A DNA stretch of 64,000 nucleotides from Heterotrichella gracilis (taxonomy: Eukaryota > Sar > Xanthophyceae > Tribonematales > Xanthonemataceae). Under the pieces are notes generated by a model. It did not search any database. It was not told the origin of the DNA and was given only the letters and a program-made list of their open reading frames with translations. Within the stretch, counting starts at the first letter, position 1. Each line of letters opens with the position of its first letter. Positions 56,501-64,000 of the stretch are shown here, one piece after another. The stretch covers positions 62,001-126,000 of the forward strand of contig JAULBX010024405.1 in assembly GCA_032358255.1 (NCBI GenBank), written 5' to 3'. The position numbers and the translations under genes are program-made.

Positions 56501-59500
56501 CATGCTTATCAGGGTGTGTGATCAGGCCGGCAGGTACCAATGCCGGCGTGGTGGCAGGGGGATATGTGGGTTCTAGGGTTACTAGGTGCACCATTGCATT
56601 ACGCACCTTGTGGGACTTGCAAGGTGCAGTTCCTATCGATTGTGGACATGGAGGGTAGAACAAGTCTTACCTGCGGGTTAGCAAGTCCCTGCCTCCCCTC
56701 CCCTGGGGTACCTTCAACTGAAATTCCTTCCCTTGCTTCCCCCCCTTGCAGGCTGTGGGTGAGACCTGGGAGCAGTACCCCGAGCTGAAGCTCATCGCTG
56801 TGAAGCGCATGTACAGATACATGGTGCGTGGGGGGACCCTGAAACAACCCTGCGGAAACCCCGAATCGGAATATCAAATAGCCCTGCAACACCTCTGGCA
56901 TGCACAGTATATGGACAGGGTGACAGCTGTTTTACTCTACTGTTCAACATCCACTGAAACAGGGTGCGTTCATCTAGCCCTCTTACTGCCAATAATTGTG
57001 ATGATGATGAAAGCAATATTAATGTGCAGCAAGGGACGCAAAGGAACTTGAGCTGATCTGCAACCTCACCCAAACCAACCCAGAACACTAACACCCTAGC
57101 ATTCACTCAGCCCCCTCCCCTCTCCCCTTCAGCTGAAGGAAATCGAGTTGATCCGCACCTCGTGCAGATCATCAAGTGCTGGCTCAGCGGGGGCGCTGAG
57201 CAAAACAATGATTGAAATAAGCAATAAACAAACCCCTCTCACCTGCTCCACACACTCGCACCCCAGCTGAACGAGCTGAACCGAGAGCTTTGCACCATTC
57301 ACTGACCACCTTTTCCCCCCTTTCCCCCATCTACAGCTGAAGGAGAACGAGCTGATCCGCACCAAGGCGCGCGGCTTTGGCTCCGGCAACCTGGGAAAGA
57401 AGTTCTCCCGGGGATCCAAGGTCAGCCAGGACAGCTGGCAGGACGCCCTCAACAACCTGGTCAACGCGCCCTCGCCCAAGCTCATGCCCCTGGTCAAGGT
57501 GGGTGCTGGGTGCATGGCGTGACACTGTTGGGTTGTGGTAGGCGGGGGTTGGTGGTGGTGGTGGTGGGGAAGGTGTTTTTTTTGGGTCAGGATGTAATTA
57601 GGACAGCTGGCAGGACGCCCTGAACAACCTGGTTAACGCGCCCTCCCTCAAGCTCATGCCCCTGGTCAAGGTGGGTGGTGGGTGGTGGGTGCATGGCAGG
57701 AGTGTGGTAGGTTTATGTAGGTGGATGGTAGCGATGGTGGGTGGTGGTGGCGGAAAGGAGTGGGATGGTGGTGGCATTGGCGACAGTGCCGGTGGCGATG
57801 GCGGCAGTAGGGGTGGGAACGTTAATATTTGGGAGTGACAAGGAGGGCGCGAGGAGGGCAGGAGTTACTTTCAGCGTTCTACATGTAAATGATGATGATG
57901 AAGGAAATGATTGAAATAGGGAAACAAAAATCAACCAAAATTATATCACTTGTTTTGCAGGGCCTGCTTGCTGAGCTGTTCACCTACGAGGAGTTTGGTA
58001 CCAAGATTGGTGAGGAGCCAACTGCCAACGGGGTGGCACCACCTACTGAGGCGGCGCCAGAGGTCAAGGTGGGTGCTTGTTTTTCTTCATTCCTTACTGA
58101 CATGCGTTCCCGGGGGTCAGCCAGCTTACAGTGTTTCCAACGTGCCTTGCGTCAAGCAGCCCTCACATGCCACAGCTTGGCACTACGAGTAATCCTAATT
58201 TCCATTCAGTGCCGGCATGGTTGCCACGTCAAATTCCCGGCATGGCAATGTGTGTGAATGGAGCTGGCACCTAATGTAATTCCATAGTGGATGGCGCTGC
58301 AGAGTAACGAAACCATGCTCATGATGCGATGCAGTGCATCTGACTCATAATTATTGCCAACAGCGGGGTAGTCTGTACAATCAGAGTAGTACTGGTTGCA
58401 ACCATGCTGGTTATTGACAATGTTGACGTGCCACATGATGTGATTAGCCCCACCAGGGGCGCTTTCAGGACACCACCACCACCACCACCTCCCTCTGCAG
58501 GCACCGGAGGCAAACCTCCTGGGCGCAGAGCCCGCCCCCGCACCCGCCGCCGCACCCACCCCCGCCGCCGCCCCAGCGGCCGCAGTCGCGGCTGTGGCAG
58601 CCACCAGCGGAATCAGCGACCTCCTCTCCATGACAGGTGGTGACGCGCTCCCCCCTGCACCTCCCACCCCCGCCCTGGCGCCGGTGGGCCAGGCCCCCCC
58701 ACCCCCCGCCTATGAGCAGCAAGCCTACCAGCAGCCTGTGTACCAGCAGGTGCCCCAGCAATACATGCAGCAGGTGCGATTACTTTGTGGATACCATGCA
58801 GCAGGTTGCGGTATGGAAGAGTGCCATGACTGAAGTGCAATTATTTAGGAGAAGCAGTGCCAGGAGTCGGCGGGGTGCGATGAGTATGCGAGTAATAACT
58901 CTGTGATTGTGGTGTGAATTCCTTATCATTTTGGTATGATTGCTCTCTGTAATTAGCCGTGCCAACAGCGAGTGTGCCAGCCAGTGCTGCAGCAATACAC
59001 GCAGCAAGGGAAATTGCTTCCACTTGACCTCGTCTAGACGAGGCCCAAAAGGAACTGGTATAGAGAAAGCTTACGACGAGTTGCATTATGCAACTTGCAT
59101 ACACCATGCCAGTGCCAGGCTTTGATCAAGGGCATCAGTACAGTATTCCCTCCGCCATGCCAGTCATGTAATCAATCATGGCAGTCTTGCAATGAGGAAC
59201 CCCAACTTGGCCCTTATTCCCATTGAACCCAACCCTAACCCCCTCCTTCTCTCCTCCAGGCCCCCCCAGCACCCCAGGCCTATGCCCCACCCCCCCAGCA
59301 GCCTGTGTACCAGGCACCACCCCCACAGTACCAGGCGCCACCACAGCAGGCGGCCTACCAGCCAGCACCCGCGCAACAGGCACCCCAGGTAATGGTTTAG
59401 GGTTTTGTTAGGGTTTAGGGTCAGCTTTGTTCTAGGGTGTAGGGTCTTAGCCTCCACAGCATGTGCCCTACCAACCAGCACCCGCGCAACCGGCACCCTT

Positions 59501-61296
59501 GGTAAGGGTTTAGGGTTGTGCCACCATAGTAGCCGGCCTACCAGGGAGGGGTGCCTGCAAGCGTGGTGGCAAAACCCCAGGCAAGGGTTTGAGCTGCTTG
59601 GCCACTGCAGGGTTTGACACCATTTGCATGCAAACCACAGCCTAAAGGGCAGGTTTTTATGGTTTCGACTACTTTGGTATATGAAAGCATTGCCCCTGTG
59701 TACAGCAAAAAAAACTCAACAGGCTGCACTTTTCTCCCTCTTTACTCACCTTTGTAATCCCCCTTGTAGGCATATGGCCCCGGCTCCATCCCCATCCCTA
59801 CCTTGCCCCGGTGTACATTGAATACTTTAAACAGGTTGGGCTTCTACTACTCTCTTTATGTACTTACCCATCCCATTCCCCTTTCTTAGGCATATGGCCC
59901 CGGCTCCAACCCCATCCCCGACCTGGCCCCGGTGTACAGCGAAAACCCTTACGGGGTGCAGCCCATCCAGGTGCCCCAGCAGCCGGCACTGGCACAAGGT
60001 GCGCTTAGGGTGTAGGGGGTAGTGTCTAGAGTTTTGGGGTGTACACCGAAAACCCTTACGGGGTTCAGCCCGTCCAGGTGCCCCAGCAGCCGGCACTGGC
60101 ACAAGGTGAGACCAGGGTGTAGGGCTTGATGTCTAGGGTTTTCAGGTGTACACCGAAAATCCTGATGGGGTTCACTCCATCCAGGTACCGCAGAAGAAAC
60201 ACCTTGATATGCATGTACGCCAGTGTGGTTTGCCCATCTGCACTGTGCTCTTTATTGCATGCTCCGTCATGCCCAAAAGCACACATGTTATTTTGCGTCA
60301 GCCTTTGTCATTTGTTTGCATCGCAAGTCATCCGCCTGCTGCTAGCATAATGGTCATGCACCATGATCTGGGTGTGAGATACACTTGGCAAGTCTTGTTT
60401 CAGCATGCCTCTGAGCACAGCACTCACTTGCCACAACCCCCACACCCGCAACCCCCACCCACTGACACCCTCCCCATCCCCCCCCTGCGTCCCGCACCCA
60501 CTGACACCTCCTATCCCCTCCCCCTCCCGCAGCCTACTCCAGCCCCCACGCCTACCTGCCCACCCCGCAGCCCATGTACTCACCCACCGCAGCAGCAGCA
60601 CCCGCACCCGCACTCGCCTCAGCAGGCTCAGCAGGTAGGGTACATCCTATGCCAATAATTGGTATATAATATTATATTCTTGGCCGACAGTGCCTTTTTG
60701 GTCACGTACAGTTTAGACGGGGTGACTCATGTACTCAGACCTGATGAGAGGAGGGGGATACGAAGTACCTGGTGCGCCTGTTACAAGTCATGTGCATGCT
60801 GGGACACGACGTGTATGTATACGCAATACAGCTTCCGCACGTCACCGGATGAAGGCCCGGCCACGTGCAACACGCATCCCCATATCTTCGGCCTAGGGCC
60901 TGTAGTCTGCGGGGATGGCACTGGCAAAGCCGCCATTCACAAATCCCTTACTTTCCCTTACACTTTCTTACCAATGTGGCAATGCCGCCGTTCTCTGCAG
61001 GCAGGGAAATTCCCTCCCTTTTCCGAAAACTGCCGAATATTCCGTCACTTTTTCTTACATTTCCTAAAACTCCCCTTCCCTCCCCTGCAGGCAAGAACCC
61101 CTTTGCCGACAACTCCCTCGCTGACCTGGCACCCATCCAGCAGCCACAGGCCGCTCCCCAGGCACCCATGCGCGCAGCTGCACCACCCGCACCCTACCCC
61201 GCCGCACCCGCCCCGGCACCCGCCCCGGCACCCGCCCCGGCGCCCCTGGCCGCCCCTGTGGGAGGTGACATCTTCTCAGGCCTCTCTGGCCTGTAG
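53506..61296 (+). CDS. NPF/DLL-motif protein, probably a membrane-coat or endocytic adaptor
   Basis: Thirteen exons: 53506-53538, 53833-53941, 55228-55324, 55695-55737, 56163-56270, 56752-56823, 57337-57498, 57961-58068, 58501-58773, 59260-59388, 59890-59998, 60533-60634, 61091-61296; 1551 nt, 516 residues. Residues 1-~240 form a charged helical domain (VEEFSRRFFEKVVNKGYGD, EDVRIPLRVLRDEIGRHYF, LYDAVEDNCQTELG, YPELKLIAVKRMYRYM) that I cannot place in a family. The rest is Pro/Ala/Gln-rich with short sorting-type motifs: DLLSMTG (clathrin-box-like), KNPFADN (EH-domain ligand), DIFSGL. A folded domain plus such a tail is the layout of ANTH/ENTH-type adaptors, which is why I infer a coat role. 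The intron density and copy number are the highest in the window. Confidence 0.78.
55798..56105 (+). repeat. Serial acceptor-side copies of exon 56163
   Basis: Copies begin CAGCTGTTTGCTGC (55798), GCAGCTGTACGATGCTGTTGGGGAC (55931) and GCAGCTGTACGATGCCGTGGAGGAC (56060). The real GCAGCTGTACGATGCTGTGGAGGAC is at 56159. Bare TTTGCAGCTGTGACC also occurs at about 55895. Several retain a pyrimidine tract and AG. Confidence 0.88.
57040..57300 (+). repeat. Serial acceptor-side copies of exon 57337
   Basis: AAAGGAACTTGAGCTGATCTGC (57040), CAGCTGAAGGAAATCGAGTTGATCCGCACC (57131) and CAGCTGAACGAGCTGAACCG (57264) precede the real CAGCTGAAGGAGAACGAGCTGATCCGCACC. Confidence 0.88.
57600..57690 (+). repeat. 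Copy of exon 57337-57498 end and donor
   Basis: About 70 bases (AGGACAGCTGGCAGGACGCC through CTGGTCAAGGTGGGTG) recur about 170 bases after the original with only a handful of changes. The GTGGGTG donor is preserved, as are the following GGTGGT-rich and GTGCATGGC stretches. Confidence 0.92.
58955..59015 (+). repeat. Copy of exon 58501-58773 end
   Basis: GTGTGCCAGCCAGTGCTGCAGCAATACACGCAGCAAGG mirrors the exon end coding for VYQQVPQQYMQQ. The donor is altered to AAGGGA. Confidence 0.8.
59028..59043. other. 16-bp perfect palindrome
   Basis: CCTCGTCTAGACGAGG in the intron after exon 58773, directly after an exon-end copy. Confidence 0.9.
59456..59570 (+). repeat. Two copies of exon 59260-59388 end
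   Basis: CCTACCAACCAGCACCCGCGCAACCGGCACCC plus a GGTAAGGGTTTAGGG donor (about 59466-59515), and a shorter GGCCTACCAG remnant (about 59535). The donor-side TTTAGGG context is copied with the exon. Confidence 0.85.
59766..59822 (+). repeat. Copy of acceptor and exon 59890 start
   Basis: TAGGCATATGGCCCCGGCTCC...CCCCATCCC...GTGTACA repeats the functional acceptor and the first ~50 exon bases, 124 bases upstream. Confidence 0.9.
60039..60190 (+). repeat. Two donor-side copies of exon 59890-59998 end
   Basis: GTGTACACCGAAAACCCTTACGGGGT...GGCACTGGCACAAGGTGAG (60039-60108) is nearly complete with donor. GTGTACACCGAAAATCCTGATGGGGTTC...ATCCAGGTACCGCAG (60145-60190) is shorter. GTGTAGGG and TGTCTAGGGTTTT spacers repeat with them. 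Confidence 0.92.
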
Positions 61297-63070
61297 ATCG
61301 TGATCATGGGTGATTGGTCACTCATCAATCTTGGGTGATCAGCCGGGCTTGTCTGGTCTGGAGGTTGTGGTCTTGGGTTGAGTACTCTGGCCTCCTCACG
61401 GCCTGGAGGTCACGATTATGGGCCCCATCGGACCGGATCATTTGGGCCAGTCTTGCCTCAAGATCATCCTTGTGGGTAATCACTTGGGCATCTCCCGAAG
61501 CGAGCTTGTGGAGTGGCTGGAGTGTTGGGCAGCATGGTGGCTATGAGATCTTGCAAGGGAGCCCTTAGTGGCATACTTCTTGCCAAAGCCAATATTTGGT
61601 GCAGGGCGCTATGCACCACTGGTCAATCTTTGGCAGCTGTATTGTACACGGCGGTGTGCCTTTCAATTGCAGCAGGTTTTGGGTATGAGCCCACTCCATT
61701 CAGTGACCTTTGTCTGGGGCTCAGTCGGGCCCCGTGAATTGTTTATCAATGCATATTATGTGCTATTTCCACAGTATCCATATGCATATATGTGCTTTTC
61801 TCCACCACACAGCATGGTGCAGGTGACCTTTGTTATGCGCCTGCAAATCAGCAAGTGGAACCTTCAGTCGTGACAAATTAGTGCAGCTACATTGTTGTAG
61901 TCAAGCTCCAGGCTTTTAAATCAACTTGAAACAGGCCCTGAGATCTGAGACAGGCCCTTGCGGCCTTGACTGTGACTGCCGTTGACAAGAGCGTTGCCTG
62001 CGCAACAGCCGGGTTTAGGGTTCAGGGTTATGTGTAACTCAGATGTTGACAATCGAGCATTTTGGTGCCACCATTGGTTTGAAATCACCATCAGGACCTG
62101 GTGCTAGGTGGTGCATTGCCAACTGACTACTGAAGTTTACTTCACTCTCGATGCCCAAAGAGGTCACTGGGGTTAACGGTGCCTACAGTTACAGGGGCTG
62201 CGTGGCATGCTTAGCCTAGTTCCTACCATAGGAACAATTGGGTTGGACCAACCATTTAGGGTTACAGGTCGGCAGTGGCATTGCCATGCAAGAAGTGCGG
62301 CATGCACGTGATGAGACATTGCCTGCTGAAAGACCAGGCTCGTGTATGTGCCAAACGCTGTCGGCTCACCCAATGCTTTTGAAACTCCCTTATCACGACA
62401 GTGACTCACTGGACTATTTGTGCCACGCACTATCTCCCTTCGTGAAACGAGAAACACCAGGGGAAATGTTTGTACAACAATGGATTTATCATTATAATGA
62501 AGCATTGATGCCTACAGCACTGATGTCTTCTGCAGGTGGCGCTGCAGCATGAGCGACATACTGCGCAGTGCTGGAGTGCGGTCATTCAGCAGGTACAGAT
62601 GCTGCACCAGAAAGCTGTTGGGTGGCCTCATGGAAAAGCTATGAAAATACTGGAACAGGGGGATGAGAACACTCTTTCTAGCTTTCCTCAACAGACAGGG
62701 ATCAGAATATCCACGATTTTGCCCCTGAACAGGGATCAGAAGTCCATATCAGGACAGTGGCTGTCCTCGCGAGCAAGGAAAAAAGAGCACAACACCGGCC
62801 TGTTGGAGCTTCTGAGTTCGGAAGTTGGGGGTCTCACTTAAACGAGGAGACAGGCCACCCAGGTGGCTGTCCTCGCAGGCAGGATAAAGAACACGTCGCC
62901 CCATGGAACAGGGGAGAGGTCTCTCTAGTGGCTTTCCTCGTGGGGCTTTTTTGGGCTTTTGGGTCCAGTCCAAAATAAATGGAGTAGGAAACCCACTCAG
63001 GCCACCATTTGGTTTGGACTCCAATCCAGCTTTGGTGTCCCTTGCCCCATGGAACAGGAGACAGGCCACC
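61297..63070. other. Convergent intergenic region with NDUFB2 terminal copies
   Basis: Downstream of the NPF-motif gene. TCTGGCCTGTAGATCGTGA, TGGTCTGGAGGTTGTGG and GGCCTGGAGGTCACG at about 61287-61415 look like decayed repeats of that gene's stop-codon end. The right half holds the NDUFB2 copies. No gene is supported. Confidence 0.5.
62753..62945 (-). repeat. Three post-stop copies of the NDUFB2 terminal coding end
   Basis: Plus-strand GTGGCTGTCCTCG (62758 and 62861) and CTAGTGGCTTTCCTCG (62927) repeat the real CTAGTGGCTTTCCTC at 63071. The last copy also shares CCCCATGGAACAGG upstream of it. In minus sense each reads as an E-[DE]-S-H ending, with or without the TAG. Confidence 0.85.
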
Positions 63071-63875
63071 CTAGTGGCTTTCCTCCTCCTCCCCATGCTC
63101 CTTCTCATGTGCCAGCTCATGCTCCCAGTGCTCAGCATGGCCATACTGCAGGACGGAACAGAACCAAGGTTCAGCATTAATAGCAAAGGAACGGGCAAGG
63201 GATGGAACCAAAGCTTAGCCTTGAAGCACAGCACAGCAGAAGACAAGGGATGACTTGGCTCCCAAATCGACACCACCCAAACGCACAGGAAAAAAACCAC
63301 AACCCAGCCAAGAACCACAGCAGCAGCACGCAAGCGAGGAGGAAAAATAGACTAGTAGCTGTATCACTGGTACTTCACCAACAGAGAAGAGTGTGTGCTT
63401 GCTGCACCCAAAGTGACACCACCCAAAACTCACCAACAGTGTTCTGCCATCATGGTACGCCCGGTAAAAGATCCAGAACCTGCAACACAGGTTGTGTCAG
63501 TAACTCCGTGCAGATGACTGTTAAGGATTGCAATACCGGCTTTGTCGATGACTCTGTGCAGCTCGTTTGTTTGATATGCCACCTATTCAACATGGCGTAG
63601 ATGGGTGTAGTGGATGGCACGCTGTGTAGTTCACCATTAATGTGGACATATGGGCAACCGTGCATTCTGTGTAGGTTGAGAAGTCACCTGAGAGGTCAGG
63701 GGTTTGGTTTACTAGGAGGTGTGGACAATATCCTACTAGCATATAGTGAATTCATGGTGTAGGTGGGGCACTCACCACATGGTCGCAGCCAGTCCCTCTC
63801 CCACGTACACGTGCCATTTGGCGGGTTTGTGCAGCGTCACCCCAGCGTACGTGACAGAGTCGCCGTGGTGCCCAC
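63071..63875 (-). CDS. NDUFB2: Mitochondrial complex I subunit NDUFB2 (AGGG), 5' end outside window
   Basis: Small single-span accessory subunit of the NADH:ubiquinone oxidoreductase membrane arm. Three exons in minus order: 63776-63875, 63434-63479, 63071-63145, all phase-compatible. They encode GHHGDSVTYAGVTLHKPAKW, HVYVGEGLAATMWFWIFYRA, YHDGRTLL and a tail YGHAEHWEHELAHEKEHGEE ending in Ser-His. The HKPxxWH...GxGLxAxMWFWxxYRAxxDG pattern is the plant NDUFB2 signature, and the His/Glu-rich tail matches the charged C-terminus of plant versions, though longer. The start codon and any presequence lie to the right of 63875, probably beyond the window. Confidence 0.85.
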
Positions 63876-64000
63876 CTGCTTCAGGTAAAGACTCAGGAAA
63901 GAGGACAGGGGAGCTAGGTGTCATGGGCGATGTGCAGCAACCCTTCGTTATGAAAGTGCAGTGCAGATAGAGGTTGTGCCAGCAGCTCCACGGTATCCTC

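Noticed and set aside
172-63145. Explanation of the exon copies as processed pseudogenes or transposon-captured fragments
   Set aside because: Copies are local, same-orientation and usually span the exon-intron edge including intronic bases, which retrocopies would not; only the fused copy at 30636-30790 could fit an RNA route.
62749-63333. 194-codon minus-strand frame over the NDUFB2 3' region
   Set aside because: Different frame from the NDUFB2 exons, and it runs through introns and the terminal copies.

Overview
This 64 kb window is nuclear DNA of a photosynthetic eukaryote, most likely a green alga. It carries 13 protein-coding genes on both strands, almost all split into many short exons with GT-AG introns. 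One gene is a bacterial-type sigma factor of the kind used by plastid RNA polymerase, and another encodes a cyanobacterial-type, cysteine-less peroxiredoxin-like protein. Plant-type telomere-like TTTAGGG/CCCTAAA words are scattered through the introns, and a chlorophyte-style TGTAA signal follows at least two genes. I could not assign a species. I saw no tRNA, rRNA, CRISPR array or intact transposon.

Layout, left to right: neutral ceramidase (+, 5' end outside the window); AP endonuclease A (-); tail-anchored coiled-coil protein (+); polytopic membrane protein with an apparent frameshift (-); AP endonuclease B (+), a paralogue of A in inverted orientation; Cys-less peroxiredoxin-like protein (+); an unrecognised gene (-); a 921-residue F-box/leucine-rich-repeat protein with a Met-Gly-Pro repeat tail (-); a secretory SAM-methyltransferase-like protein (+); an Aha1 N-domain protein (-); the sigma factor (+); an NPF/DLL-motif protein that looks like a membrane-coat adaptor (+); and complex I subunit NDUFB2 (-, 5' end outside the window). 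The exon models for AP endonucleases A and B, the coiled-coil protein, the peroxiredoxin, the F-box protein, the methyltransferase, the Aha1 protein, the sigma factor and the NPF protein each sum to a whole number of codons. This is independent support for the boundaries. The genes are housekeeping genes of unrelated pathways, mostly in divergent or convergent pairs, so no operon logic applies.

The striking feature is not one gene but a process seen in ten of the thirteen. Introns are littered with partial copies of the adjoining exon edge, each often carrying its own splice donor or acceptor. In four genes the final stop-codon end of the CDS is duplicated just downstream. I count more than fifty such copies by eye, from identical to heavily decayed. 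Introns also tend to start G-rich (GTAGGGTTTAGGG, GGT runs) and end C-rich (CCCTAAACCC, ACC runs), so the two ends are potentially complementary. The AP endonuclease paralogues differ by one intron, giving a natural test of whether these duplications create introns.
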